A program made the translations under genes and the position numbers. From Xestospongia muta (Eukaryota; Porifera; Demospongiae; Haplosclerida; Petrosiidae), in contig OY848919.1 of assembly GCA_963693285.1 (NCBI GenBank), forward strand, positions 3,911,827-3,975,826: DNA of 64,000 nt, given 5' to 3'. The notes below the pieces were generated by a model. That model saw only the letters and a list, made by a program, of their open reading frames with translations. It was not told the DNA's origin and searched no databases. Below are positions 10,708-24,300 of this stretch, in pieces; positions within the stretch are counted from its first letter, which is position 1, and each line of letters opens with the position of its first letter.

Positions 10708-11500
10708 TCATCATTGTCAAGACGAGTCATTGTCATTACATTGATTAATTATTATAGGCTTATTTTATATTTTTAAGGATATGTGAAGTAAACATGACAC
10801 AAATGAACTACAGTTTCAAGACTGTCAACACTATTAGTTTGACTGTCTACACAGTGCAGTGATCATGAAGGTACATATACATAAGTTCTGTAATTATTAA
10901 ATGTTTTTGTGAGTAGATAGAAGTATACAACTAATGGGAACCTCACTGGAGGTAGAACCCGAACTTATTTTGACTTGTTATATGGCAACCCAATTACTTA
11001 AATACATGTACATGTACAAATAAACATGTACATGTTTATATCTATTGCCTATTATTGTAGTACATGACATTGTAATATCATAGTGTTAAGAGATGAAATC
11101 TATAATTTTTTTCTACTATCTTTTCTCAAACTTATCCAGCTAAAAATCAACAACAAATACATGTAAATATATTTGTTTCATTAATAAAAAGTAACACAAA
11201 AAAGACATTATTAATTTCACTTTTAATTATGGTGTTTCTTTGCAGGCTACCTAGACACGTCAAAAAATATGAACTCTTTTCCTAAAAAATAAAGTCTATA
11301 TTGGTGGTTAGGTATATGACTTCAATCATAATGATGCTGACCTATCTTAAATATGATGTCTTTAATTTTTTATTAGATTCCAAATATCAGGATTTAAACA
11401 TATCTTTTAAACCAGTCAAACTAGTTAAAATTATGATATGAAAACATTATGCTTACAATATTTTAGGAAATGTTTTTGTAATACCAATAATTTTGTATAA
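10708..11500. repeat. Intergenic spacer repeat (family E)
   Basis: No gene seen. This AT-rich spacer recurs near 27,650-28,520, 31,470-32,560, 35,470-36,330 and, in shorter form, at 17,700-18,260, 37,158-37,740 and 44,830-45,370. Markers are a self-complementary ACATGTACATGT pair around 11,005-11,035, a 'ctacctagacacgt' motif at ~11,247 and the conserved end 'tgttgcccaaacgattcctcc' (near 12,050 in this copy). Confidence 0.7.
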
Positions 11501-11588
11501 TTATATATATATATGTATATATATTGATCGATCGATCGATATATATATATATATATTTATCGATCGATATATATATATCGATCGATCG

Positions 11589-11640
<52 letters not shown>

Positions 11641-11678
11641 CGATATATATATATATATATATATTGATCGATCGATCG

Positions 11679-11713
<35 letters not shown>

Positions 11714-11726
11714 CGATCGATCGATC

Positions 11727-11761
<35 letters not shown>

Positions 11762-11766
11762 CGATC
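11501..11766. repeat. Compound microsatellite (TA)n plus (GATC)n
   Basis: About 265 bp of TA runs interrupted by at least seven short (ATCG)n blocks. ORFs on both strands here are artefacts of the repeat. It sits at the same point of the family E spacer that holds plain (TA)n at 18,099, 37,555 and 45,221. Confidence 0.97.
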
Positions 11767-13331
11767 TACAGTCCATTATATTTTTAATATCTTGTCTTAA
11801 TTTTTAAATTAGATTCTCAATATCAAGATTTGAATATGTCTAACCAGTTAAAGAATTATCTGATAAAATTTATGCAATAATATTATTTTATAAAATTTTC
11901 TGTGTTAGTTTGTAATACCAATTGAATATTTTGTATATACCATACAACTTAATATCAAATTCGTTTAATGTTCTCTATAACAGACTAAGGACTAGTTCTA
12001 CTGACATTCCTTCCCATTAGTTTAAATAGGATTTTAAAAAAACGTTGTGTTGCCCAAACGATTCCTCCTTATATGAGCTTAAAAAATAAAAATCTCTACC
12101 TAAACACTCTTCTTCATTATCTTTTGTTCCTCCTAAATTTATAAGAGCTCCTTTAGTTCTTCGAGTGCTTCAGACTTCAAATATAATTGGATAACTTTCT
12201 CCAGCTAATGGCTGTTGACTTACATTGTCATAGCTATGATTAGCTAATTATAGAGGGTGAACCTAAGACTGTTTATAATTTATGTATCAATTTTAAGCTT
12301 TTAAAAAAGTGAAATGTAAAAATATAGTACATCAAGAGAAGCTAGGTAAATAATAAGTTATAAGCACAAAGTTAAAAATACCAGTTAAACAGGTTTTGGA
12401 TATAATAAATCTATAATATCAGTCACACCAAGGGACAGGGGTCAACTCCCTTCTGGAAGTTGAGATAAGGAAAGAGGTGAGGTGTCATGTTATTTCTCTT
12501 CAGTAGTTGTAAGATACAAGGCCTTATCTTCCATCAAATAATTCAGTTAAGTTATTGATTAGTACTCATGAGCAATATATATTTTATACATAACTTTGTA
12601 TATTCACAACTTGTATGTTTGCTGGTTGATTGCAGGAATTCTAAAAAACAGGATGATTCATCAGACACTGGAGGATGCTACTAGCATAGCAATTACTAGC
12701 TGTGTTGGTGATACCAGGAGGCTGTAATACTATGTAAAACAACATGGCTATAATTTTATTCCATGAATACACGTTTATAGTTTGCGCATGCGTGGAACAG
12801 TATTGAACAAAAGAGTTAAAAATTGAAGGATTACTTTCTCCTAGCCATGTGGGTTTCTCAGTTTCATTATCTATGGTCTCAGTCTCTCGTATCTCTGTAT
12901 TGAACAGGCATTATTTACGTTGATAAGTTGTCCATAAAAAAGAGGAACTTTCATAAATCAAACCTGTCTTCTAAGCACCATAAGGTCAGTTTAGCTGTCT
13001 GGCCCTGTCAATTAAAGTTGGATATAAGTGCTAGATCCAGTTCAATAATATTATATTTTATGTAGTATATCTCTTGATAAGCATTAAGGACCAGAGTGTA
13101 TGAACAAAAGGATGAAATTTGTTAGTCACTTTTAGAAGAATTAAAAGGCCAGGAAGACGGTTGACAAAATTGGTCATATTTTAACTGATATGAGTTATTT
13201 AGCTTTAAAAAATGAGCCTAGATATATGTCCTATGAAGAATGGTTTATTGCTTGTATATGTTTAGCAGTTTTAAATAAAATTATTTGCTATTACAGATTT
13301 ATTTTTTTTAGAATTTTGCATACAGTGAAAT
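11767..13331. repeat. Spacer end and upstream block of copy 2
   Basis: No gene seen. Positions 11,767-~12,065 finish the family E spacer. From ~12,080 the block matches 110-1398, including the conserved region before the start codon. Compared with the 18,260 and 28,520 junctions, the module with the minisatellite site is missing between spacer and upstream block. The putative UTR splice donor is altered here (AT instead of GT at 13024-13025). Confidence 0.7.
12783..12794. promoter_or_regulatory. NRF1-like palindrome upstream of copy 2
   Basis: TGCGCATGCGTG in the same relative place as the one before copy 1, about 540 bp from the start codon. Function is inferred from the motif and its conservation only. 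Confidence 0.5.
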
Positions 13332-16300
13332 ATGGCATTAATTTGGAAACCAAACAATGAAGTAGTACAGCAGATTGTATTTATACTTCAAAACCCTAAC
13401 ACTCTAATTGATAAGCAGGTGACTGTTAGTTGCTATATTACATAGTTTAATGTATACACACTTATGACAGTAGACATAAATAATAAAAGCAGACAGATTT
13501 TAGCTGATTATTACGAGTACACACTTTTTTTTTTTAGTATAGAAGTTAATATGATATATCAATTATTATGTCCGTGTTTATTCTATAGCAATTGATTGTG
13601 GTTTGTCAACATCCTGATTTCTCCCTCTACTTACTGTATGTACTTACGAAATTAAATTCAGAGGATGAGAAAACTCGTTGTTTATCAGCTCTTATGCTTA
13701 AAAAAGTGTTTGAAAGATTTTACCAAAGGTACATGATGACTAGTATTTTGTGTTTTTTTCTGTTGAATCATAATTAATTGGCCACTAATACATTGCATAA
13801 AATCAATGTCACATATGTTATAGTCATATTTGTAAGTACAATTCATTTAGAAAATTACTTTCTAATAAGAGCTTTACAAACATTAAGGGACAACATACCT
13901 CAATAGCATAGAGAATAGATTAATGACAATAATGTTGTTGCCTAATTTATGCTTCTAACCATCTGGTGCCTAAGTGTTGATTGTTATTGTAGCCCCCACT
14001 TTATTTATGACTTTATTTACTTACCGTACATGGGCTGAGCCTATAACCCTTTAAGTGTTTATGATATATTTTAACAATCATTTCCTTTTTAAATTATGTG
14101 ATATAATATAATTTTCTTTACTAAAAGTGCAAAATATGTTGTTTAATTTTAAATATTCAATAATTATAATATCATTTCTCAGTCTACCTCCAGAAGTACA
14201 AACCTATATCAAAGAGGTATGTTTGAGTAATATTGGAGATCCTTTAACATCTGTTCGTGCTGGATTGGGTGTGGTTATCAATACTATCTGTAGAGTTAAC
14301 GGATTAACTCACTGGCCTGAACTATTACCAAGATTATGTAAATTAATTGACTCTGAAGATGAAGTTATATGTAAAGTGAGTCTATTACACAATTAATTTT
14401 ACAACCCAATTGAATAGTTGATTCATGATATATCCTTATGATCAAAGAAATTGATGTAGATATTGTTATTGGACTAAATAAAGAATTTATTCCCTGATAT
14501 GTTACAATAATATAGCTACATGATGTCCTATTAAATGGTACTATTATAATATGAAATCATTTAGCACATTAAAAGACCAATATTCTTTACACTTATTTAT
14601 ACTAGGGTTCTTTAGAGACCTTAGAAGTACTAGGTAAGGATATTATTAGCAAGTGTCAGTCTGATGAAGACAATTCCATAATTGAGGCAGTCATTACTAA
14701 GTGTCTTAAACTATTTTATCACAAAGAGACAAGAATTAGGTACTATAATGTGATATCATATATTGTATGCAGTAAAAAAGTTGTGAAATCATTTATTGTT
14801 TTTATACTAATAGATCTCAAGCACTTGTTTGTGTCAAGAATTTTATTAGTAATGTTCCAATAATATGGCACAATCACAAAGAAAATTTGTTACTTGTTAG
14901 TCAACTCACTTCTCAGGAACATTACTCTATTTTAATAATATAGAATATATTCAAGTTAGCTATTGATGATGATCTGGAAATACGGAAGAATATTTGTGCA
15001 GTGCTTGTTAATTTGTTAGAAAATACACCAGCTGACATATTACCCTATATTGATCAAATTATTGAAGTAATTATCGTTTTAAATTCTCAATTTCTTTTTA
15101 ATTTATCTTTCTAATCACTTTATAGTATATGTTAGTACATACTAGAGACGCTAATGAGTTAGTGGCCTTAGAAGCTTGTGAATTTTGGTTTGCATTAGCT
15201 AAAAGTGACATCCAAATCTGTACACAAGTACTAAGACCTTACCTTAAAAGGTATTATAGTGTAGTTAATGTTGATTGATTAATTGCTTTTTTATTACAGA
15301 TTGCTTCCAATATTGTTGAACTGCATGAAGTATTCTTTAGCTGAACTGTATTTGTTACAGAAAGACATTGAAGAGGGAAGCATAATTTTTGATATGTCAG
15401 TTTTAGTTGAGCATAATGAAAAAAATGAGGATGAAGATGATGAATGGAATCTTCGAAAGTAAACTAGCAATAATTTTAAAATAATGGTTATGTTTTGTAT
15501 TTATTTAATAGGTGTAGTGTAGCCTCACTTGACTGCCTAGCCACTAAATTTAGTCAAGAGATATTTTCATATTCTTTACCAATTCTCAAAGATTGTCTCT
15601 ATTCCCAAGACTGGAGGACAAAGGAGATGGCAATCCTTGCTCTAGGTTCTCTAAAAGAGGGATGTATATGGTATTTAACTCCTCATATGCCTGAGTTGAT
15701 CCCATATTTGTTTGGTTGTTTGGAGAGTGATAACACTCTGATTTGTTGTACTACATGTTGTACTATGTCACTATACTCTGAATGGATAGTGTCTAGAAAT
15801 GAACTAAAAAGATTTATATCCAAAGTGAGTTTGTTTAAAAGTTAGTATATTAAAGAATAATTGATGACTATTTGTCATTCAGTCTAATTATATGTATATA
15901 TATAGCTAACATGTAAATGTTTAAAGTGCTTGTTTTTTTCAACTCTCATAGCTTCTTGAGAAGGCACAGGATCCCAATGAGAGAATACAAGATACAGCAT
16001 TTCATGCATTGACTATTCTTGTAGAAAATGTAATGGAACAACTGACTCCATTTATAGAAGACATATTACAAGTACTAACAACATCTATAGCTAAATACAG
16101 AAAGAAGAGTCACACGATAATTTATTATGCTATTAAAACACTAGCTGATTTAGTCAGTACAGAGCTTAATAATCATGTAAGGAGTTTATTATGTTTGAAA
16201 TGTATTGGTCAATTCCTATGTGTATAGAAACATTTAGAAAAACTTGTACCATTGCTATTGGAGAAATGGGAGTCATTAAAGGAAGATGATGAAGAAATTT

Positions 16301-17636
16301 CTTACTTGCTAGAGGTATACTAGATGTATACAATGTTCATTGAATGTTTTCCTAGTTAATAGTTGCATATTGTTGTATATCTTAACTGGTGTATTGTGTT
16401 TTTCTTACAGTGTCTTCCTTCAGTTATCTGTGCACTTAAAAAAGTTTTTTTGCCATATGCTCCTTTGGCATTTCAGCGATCAGTGAACCTCATTGATCGG
16501 GTCTTATCACTTATTGAAGACACTTCTGAGACTTGTAGTGAAGTAATGTTAATAGGATCAATTGAATTATTGAGAGGAATGACTATAGAGTTGGATTCAG
16601 ATATAGAGCCATTAGTTGCTGAGAGTAATATTGTATCATTACTGTTACAATGTGTGACAATATCTGCTGATATTGTCGTACAGAGTTCATTTACATTGCT
16701 GGGTGAACTTGCAAGAACTTGTTTTCAGCATATAAAGTCAAATATCAGTAAGTGTGTGTTTATGTTATATATTCTTGTTATTGTTATAAACTGGCATTTT
16801 TTAATTCTTACTAATAATATCAGTACAGATCTTAGCATCATTTATCATAAGGTCATATTAAGATGTTAATATTCCATCTGTAATTATAATTGTTACTTTT
16901 TGTTGTGTAGATGATTTTATCACTCTGATTACTACAACTCTCCTTAATCTAAGTACTCCATCTAATGTTTGTAGTAATGCCACTTGGGCTTTGGGTGAAA
17001 TAACTTTACAAATTGGTGCTGATATGAGCCAGTATATACCTGGTGTGTTACCAAATCTAATAATGAGAATCAATGACTCAGATACAGATGAAACGTTTGC
17101 CCAAAATATAGCCGGTACTCTTGGCCGACTTGGATATGTATGTCCCAACGAAATTGCTCCTCACCTTGAAGAATTTTATGAACAATGGTTTGATGATATT
17201 ACAACTTTTGAGGATAATGAAGAAAGAGAGAGTAGCTTTAGAGGCATTTGTGCTGCGTTATTAGTAAATGTTGAACCATTGCTGAATGACATTGTACCTT
17301 TTAGTACCGTAATTACATCTTGGGATGACTCTCTTAACAGTGACCTCATAGAATTGATATCTAAAGTTAGTTAGTACAGTGTATTATATGTAAATTATAT
17401 TTCAACCAAATATGTGATCTTACTTTATAGATATTGATTAAATTAAGAGACCAAATGGATGACAATGATTGGCAGACCTTACTGAGCTTATTTCCTGCCA
17501 GGATTTCTTCTAAACTCTTTGAATTAGTAGAACAGGTCAGTATTAATTGACATTAGAATAGCTTGTACAAACGGTTTAAATTAGCATAATTATGTAGGTT
17601 TATATTATTATTAATATTTATTTTCTTTAGCTTTAA
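13332..17636 (+). CDS. Transportin-like copy 2, intact but cargo-site Trp changed
   Basis: Exons: 13332-13418, 13589-13728, 14183-14375, 14606-14739, 14814-14895, 14956-15066, 15126-15250, 15300-15458, 15512-15824, 15952-16176, 16228-16314, 16411-16747, 16911-17365, 17431-17535, 17631-17636. All lengths equal those of copy 1, and the ORF is open over 852 codons. The codon matching W427 of copy 1 is TGT (Cys) at 15759-15761; every other copy has TGG. Human transportin-1 uses the matching tryptophan for cargo binding, so this copy may bind cargo differently or be losing function. The exon 13 tryptophan (NATWALGEI) is kept. Other replacements include LKKVFLPY instead of LKSGFLPY in exon 12. Expression unknown. 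Confidence 0.88.
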
Positions 17637-18096
17637 TTTCCATGCAAGATCCAAGTGTGAACTGGTGACAATAGTTAAATATTATTGAATTTACTAACCC
17701 TGACCAGCTAAAAATCAACAACAAATATATGTAAATGTATTTATTTCATTAATAAAAAGTGACATGAAAAACAACGTTATTAATTTCAATTTTAATTATG
17801 GTGTTTCTTTGCAATTTACCTAGTCACGTAAAAAAATATAAATGATAGAATATTAATTGTTCCTAAAAAATAAAATCTATATTAGTGATCATGTATTATG
17901 ACTTCCAATCATAATGATACTGATGTATCTTCAATATGATGTCTTTAATCTTTTATTAGATTCTCAATATCAGGATCTCAACATATCTTTTAAACCAGTC
18001 AAATCAGTTTAAAATTTACATATAAAAATTTATGCTAATAATATTTTATAAAATTTTCTTTGTCAGTTTTATGTTTGTAATAACAAATGCATATTT

Positions 18097-18098
<2 letters not shown>
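17637..18098. other. 3' flank of copy 2 and shortened spacer
   Basis: No gene seen. The first ~60 bp match the 3' flanks of copies 1 and 3. The sequence then passes directly into the middle of the family E spacer near 17,700. The same junction is found after copy 4 near 44,830, so copies 2 and 4 share a flank type. Confidence 0.65.

Positions 18099-18149
<51 letters not shown>
18099..18149. repeat. (TA)n microsatellite
   Basis: About 51 bp of pure TA dinucleotide inside the family E spacer. Confidence 0.97.
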
Positions 18150-18151
<2 letters not shown>

Positions 18152-18254
18152 TATCAAATTTGTGGAATGTTCTCTATGAAAGACTGAGGACCAATTCTAC
18201 TGACATTCCTTCCTATTAGTTCAAATGGGATTTAAGAAAAAAACATGTTGTGTT

Positions 18255-18690
18255 GCTCAAACGATTCCTCCTCACTCACCCACTATGGCTTCCACTTAGG
18301 CTCCAGGATTCCCTGCTATTTATTGCTAGCTAGGACCGCCACCGTGACCTGGTAACCCTCGTCTTCTAATCCTGGCTTGAACGTCGCCCTCACTTCAAAC
18401 CAGCCGTACGGAATTCGAACTCTGCGGGATGTCTAAGCAGTCATTGTAAGTTGCAATCGGACCCACAATACACCAGACTTCGTCACGTTTAAAGGGAGAC
18501 TCTCAGCCGTATCCTAGTTCTTCTTTCAGATACTCTTACGAGTATGCTGGTAACCACTTCAGAGGTCATGATGCATTGTAGACTCTGGCCCACAACACAA
18601 CCTACCCGAGGTTGTTTTGGTTTCCTTTTATATGTACTTATGATTGACTGAAGCAATTTTTTAAGGGCCAAGAATAAAACTAATCAAACT
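18255..18690. repeat. Module M without minisatellite
   Basis: This less AT-rich module also occurs around the three 42-bp minisatellite arrays (28,521-29,328, 32,545-33,510, 36,315-37,157), and its tail opens the window. Here the left part (ending 'ccagccgtac' at 18,400-18,409) joins the right part ('ggaattcgaactctgcg') directly with no array between them. The right part is similar to ~28,930-29,170 up to ~18,620; then a stretch is missing before the common tail. I recognise no coding function: ORFs in the module differ between copies. Confidence 0.7.
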
Positions 18691-21350
18691 TAAGGAAACT
18701 AAAACAACACTACTAATTATAATAATATTTTATCATATTTAATTTTATATGGGCTTAATAAATAAAAATCTCTACCTAAACACTCTTCTTTATTATCTTT
18801 TGTACCTCCTAAATTTATAAGAGCTCCTTTAGTTCTTCGAGTGCTTCAGAGAAAATATAATTGGATAACTTTCTCCAGCTAATGGCTGTTGACTTACATT
18901 GTCATAGCTATGATTAGCTAATTATAGAGGGTGAACCTAAGACTGTTTATATAAAATAGACATTCATAATTTTATGTATTAAGTTTATAACAAGTGGTAG
19001 CATAACTTTAAGCTTTTAAAAAGTTAAATGTAAAAATATAGTACATCAAGAGAAGCTAGGTAAATAATAAGTTATAAGCACAAAGTTAAAAATACCAGTT
19101 AAACAGGTTTTGGATATAATAAATTTATAATATCAGTCACAACAAGGGACAGGGGTCAACTCCCTTCTGGAGGTTGAGATAAGGAAAGAGGTGAGGCTTC
19201 ATTTTATTTCTCTTCAGTAGGTGTAAGATCTTCAGGTACTTCTAATCTTAACTTCTCAATTGTACACTGATTTTGTGAAGGGACAATGTCCTGATCTTTG
19301 TTAGTTTGTTAATGCCTTTGCCGTTATGATGTCCATGTATGCTTAAATGACCTGAAATTGTTTTCTTCAGACTGACCATATAGTAAAGATATCACCTCAT
19401 CTGTTAGGTAGTCCATCGTAGTGAGACACATAATGGATGACATTGACAATGATGTGTTGTTTCAATTGCCTGCAAGTTTTCTATATAAAAGTGCATGTAT
19501 ATTTGTACCTTCATGTAATTGATAATTAAGCATGAATGAGTTTTTTTGAATGATTTTGCTGTATTAACAGGAGTAACCTATATTATTGGTGATTGATTGT
19601 ACAAAATACAATTTACATAGATTAGTATCATTGATATAGAATCATTTTCTGTGGAGCATATAAATGAAGAGTAGTGACTATTATGATATTTCTATATCTC
19701 CACAAGTTTATAAAGTTCCTGGAACTACCTACTTTTAATGTAGTTTTCTACATGTGCTACAAATAACATACATACAGTGTTAATATACAGATGTATGTGT
19801 TTTCTTGTACAGACATACATACATCTTATCTAATGTTTTATACCTGTACTTGAACAACTGGACACTCAGTTCTATTATATTAAACATTACAATTGATGTC
19901 ATAATGTTATTAGTTACAATATGTTTAAATAATGATGTTGAAATCTTTGTTATGTGAATACATATAAGGTTGGCATGTTTTGTTACATGAATACTCTAAA
20001 CATTTACCACAGCTTTCATACCTAAATTTATATTATATTAAACTTAGGGACAAATCTATGACTGATCTTGTCAATTAATAGAATTATAGCTACATATCCT
20101 TCACAAATGTAGTCTATAATATTGTCTGAATTATCTAACTCATCACAAATCAAGTCCTGAAGGTGGATTTTCTGTTACCCTGTTCAACATAATATTAAGT
20201 ATCACTCTTAATATCATACAAACATGTATTTTCAATACAAGGACACTATTAGTCTGTGTTTTACTGTTGCTGTAAATACATTTGTTACATGTCACTGTGA
20301 TAAAAAGAGTCAGATAGCTAATTGTACTTTTCTCTTTTACTTGATAGAGTTTAAACAAGTGTTGTCGTACCACTGCTATATACTTGTGCATGCTGTTTAA
20401 TACCTTCAGTAAACGTAATCCTGTGTGACAGCATAAGTTTGTATTAATATTTTTGACTTTAAATTTGCAATATATATTTTATACATAACTTTGTACATTC
20501 ACAACATGTATGTTTGCTGGTTGATTGCAGGAATTCTAAAAAACAGGATGATTCATCAGACACTGGAAGATGCTACAAGCATAGCAATTGCTAGTTGTGT
20601 TGGTGATACCAGGAGGCTGTAATACTGTGTAAAACAGCATGGCTATAATTTTATTCCCAATGAATACACGTGTATAGTTTGCGCATGCGTGGACCAGTAT
20701 TGAACAAGATTTAGAAATTGAAGGATTACTTTCTCCGTGGCCTGTGGGTTTCTCAGTTTCATTATCTATGGTCTCAGTCTCTCGTATCTCTGTATTGAAC
20801 AGGCATTATTTACGTTGCTAAGTTGTCCATAAAAAGAGGAACTTTCATAAATCAAACCTGTCTTCTAAGCACCATAAGGTCAGTTTAGCTGTCTGGCCCT
20901 GTCAATTAAAGTTGGATGTAAGTGCTAGATCCAGTTTAGTAATATTATACTTTATGTAGTATATCTCTTGGTAAGCATTAAGGACCAGAGTGTATGAACA
21001 GAAGGATAAAATATCATATGCTATTCATTTTTAGAAGAATTAAAAGGCCATAAAGGCAGTTGACAAAGTGGGTCATGCTTAACTGATATGAATTATTTAG
21101 CTGTAAGAAAGATTATATGACTGTTTCGCTTTAAAATCACACCCTTATTTGATATCAACTTTACTGTACAAAAGGCCATCAATGTATGGTTGGTGTCTTT
21201 GATATTTTCATATCCATTAAAATGTTTTTAAACAGTTGTCATCAGACAAAGCTCAAGTTTTTATTACTTGTACTGTTTAGCAGTTTTAAATAAAATTATT
21301 TGCTATTACTGATTTATTATATTTTTTTAGAATTTTATATGCAGTGAAAT
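18691..21350. repeat. Upstream region of copy 3
   Basis: No supported gene. 18,691-~19,210 is the shared upstream block. ~19,210-20,460 is an extra segment also found before copies 4 and 5 (near 37,800-38,880 and 45,420-46,870) but not before copies 1 and 2. 20,460-21,350 is the conserved promoter-side block. The minus-strand ORF 20,143-20,391 is not preserved in the paralogous segments, so I do not call it. Confidence 0.65.
20680..20691. promoter_or_regulatory. NRF1-like palindrome upstream of copy 3
   Basis: TGCGCATGCGTG, about 660 bp before the start codon and about 225 bp before the putative UTR donor at 20918. Motif-based inference. Confidence 0.5.
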
Positions 21351-24300
21351 ATGGCTTTAATTTGGAAACCAGACAATGATGTACTACAGCAGATTGTATT
21401 TATACTTCAAAACCCTAACACTCTAATTGATAAGCAGGTGACTGTTAGTTGCTATATTACATAGTTTAATGTATAAACACTTATGACAGTAGACATAAAT
21501 AATAAAAGCAGACAGAGACAATTGACTGTTAAGAGTACACAGAATATTTATTTATTATATACAATTGACAGTTCATATGATATATCAATTATTATGTCCA
21601 TGTTTATTCTATAGCAATCGATTGTGGTTTGTCAATATCCTGATTTCTCCCTCTACTTACTGTATGTACTTACAAAATTAAATTCAGAGGATGAGAAAAC
21701 TCGTTGTTTATCAGCTCTTATGCTTAAAAAGGTTTTTGAAAGATTTTACCAAAGGTACATGATGATAAGTATTTTGTGTTTTTTTTTCTGTTAAATAATA
21801 TTCAATTGGCCACTAATACATTGCATAAAATCAATGTCACATATGTTATAATCAATTCAATTACAAAATTACTTTCTAATAAGAGCTTTACAAACATTAA
21901 AGGACAACATACCTCAATAGAATAGAGAAAAGATTAATGCTTCTAAACATTTGCTGCCTAAGTGCTAATTGTTAATGTAGCCCCCACTTTATTTCTGATT
22001 TTATATACTCACCGTACATGGTCTGAGTCTATAACCCTTTAAGTGTTTATGATATTTTTAATAATCATTTCTTTTTTAAATTATGGGATATGATTTAATT
22101 TTCTTTACTAAAAGTTCAAAATATGTCGTTTAATTTTAAATATTAAAAAATTATATTATCATTACTCAGTCTACCTCCAGAAGTGCAAACCTATATCAAA
22201 GAGGTATGTTTGAGTAATATTGGAGATCCTGTATCATCTGCACGTGCTGGATTGGGTGTGGTTATCAATACTATTTGTAGAGTTAATGGATTAACTCACT
22301 GGCCTGAACTATTACCAAGACTATGTAAATTAATTGACTCTGAAGATGAAGTTATATGTAAAGTGAGTCTATTACAATTAATTTTACAACCCAGCTGAAT
22401 AGTTGATTCATGATATGAAATCATTTAACACATTAAATGACCAATATTCTTTACACTTATTTATACTAGGGTTCTTTAGAGACCTTAGAAGTACTAGGTG
22501 AAGATATTATTAGCAAGTGTCAGTCTAATGAAGACAACTCCATAATTGAGGCAGTCATTACTAAGTGTCTTAAACTATTTTATCACAATGAGACAAGAAT
22601 TAGGTACTATAATGTGATATCATATATTGTATGCAGTAAAAGAGTTGTGAAATCATTTATTGTCTTTATACTAATAGATCACAAGCACTTGTTTGTGTCA
22701 AGAATCTTATTAGTAATGTTCCAAAAATATGGTGCAATCGCATAAAAAATCTGTTACTTGTTAGTTAACTTACTTTTTAGGAACATTACTCTATTTTAAT
22801 AATATAGAATATATTCCAGTTAGCTATTGATGATGATCTGGAAATACGGAAGAATATTTGTTCAGTACTTGTAAATTTGTTAGAAAAAACAGCAAGTGAC
22901 ATATTACCCTATATTGATCAAATTATTGAAGTAATTATTGTTTTAAATTTCTCAATTTCTTTTTAATTCATCTTTCTAATCACTTTATAGTATATGTTAG
23001 TACATACTAGAGATGCTAATGAGTTAGTGGCAATAGAAGCTTGTAAATTTTGGTGTGTATTAGCTAGTGATGACATCCAAATCTGTACACAAGTACTAAG
23101 ACCTTACCTTAAAAGGTATTATAATCTACTTTATGTTCATTAATTAATTGCTTTTATATTACAGATTGCTTCCTATATTGTTTAATGGCATGAAGTATTC
23201 TTTAGCTGAACTGTATTTGTTACGGAAAGACATTGAAGAAGAAGGCATTATTTTTAACATGTCACTTTTAGTTGAGCATAATAAAAGAAATGAGGATGAA
23301 GATGATAAATGGAATCTTCGAGGGTAAACTAGCAATAGCTTTAAAATAATAGTCATGTTTTGTATCTATTAAATAGATATAGTGCGATGTCACTTGCCTG
23401 CTTAGCCACTAAATTTAGTCAAGAGATATTTTCATATTCTTTACCAGTTATCAAAGATTGTCTCTATTCTCAAGACTGGAGGACAAAGGAGATGGCAATC
23501 CTTGCTCTAGGTGCTATAAAAGAGGGATGTATGTTGTATTTAACTCTTCATATGCCTGAGTTGATCCCATATTTGTTTGGTTGTTTGGAGAGTGATAACA
23601 CTCTGATTTGTTGTACTACATGTTGGACTATGTCACGATACTCTGAATGGATAGCGTCTAGAAATGAGCTAAAAATATTTGTATCCAAAGTGAGTTTGTT
23701 TAAAAGTTAGTATATTAAAGAATAATTGATGACTATTTGTTATTCAGTCTAATTATATGTATATATATATAGCTAACATATAAATGTTTAAAGTACTTGT
23801 TTTTCAACTCTAATAGCTTCTTGAGAAGGCACAGGATCCCAATGAGAGAATACAAGATGCAGCATATCTTGCTTTGATTATTCTTGTAGAAAATGTAAGG
23901 GAACTGCTGACTCCATTTATAGAAGACATATTACAAGTACTAACAACATCTATAGCTAAATACAGAAAGATGAGTCACAGGATAATTTATTATGCTATTG
24001 GTACACTAGCTAATGCAGTCAGTACAGAGCTTAATAAACATGTAAGGAGTTTATTATGCTTGAAATTTATTGGTCAATTTATATATATGTGATAGGAACA
24101 TTTAGAAAAACTTGTACCATTGCTATTGGTGAAATGGGGCTCATTGAATGAAGATGATAAAGAAATTCCCTACTTGTTAGAGGTATTCTAGATGTATACA
24201 ATGTTCATTAAATGTTTTTCCTAGTTAATGGTTGTATATTTTTGTATATCTTAACTGTTAATGTTTTTCTTACAGTGTCTTCCTTCAGTTATTTGTGCAC

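Noticed and set aside
11493..11807. ORFs on both strands rich in Ile/Tyr/Asp/Arg
   Set aside because: Purely the translation of the (TA)n/(GATC)n satellite.
20143..20391. 82-codon minus-strand ORF before copy 3
   Set aside because: Paralogous segments near 38,760 and 46,380 break the frame with indels.
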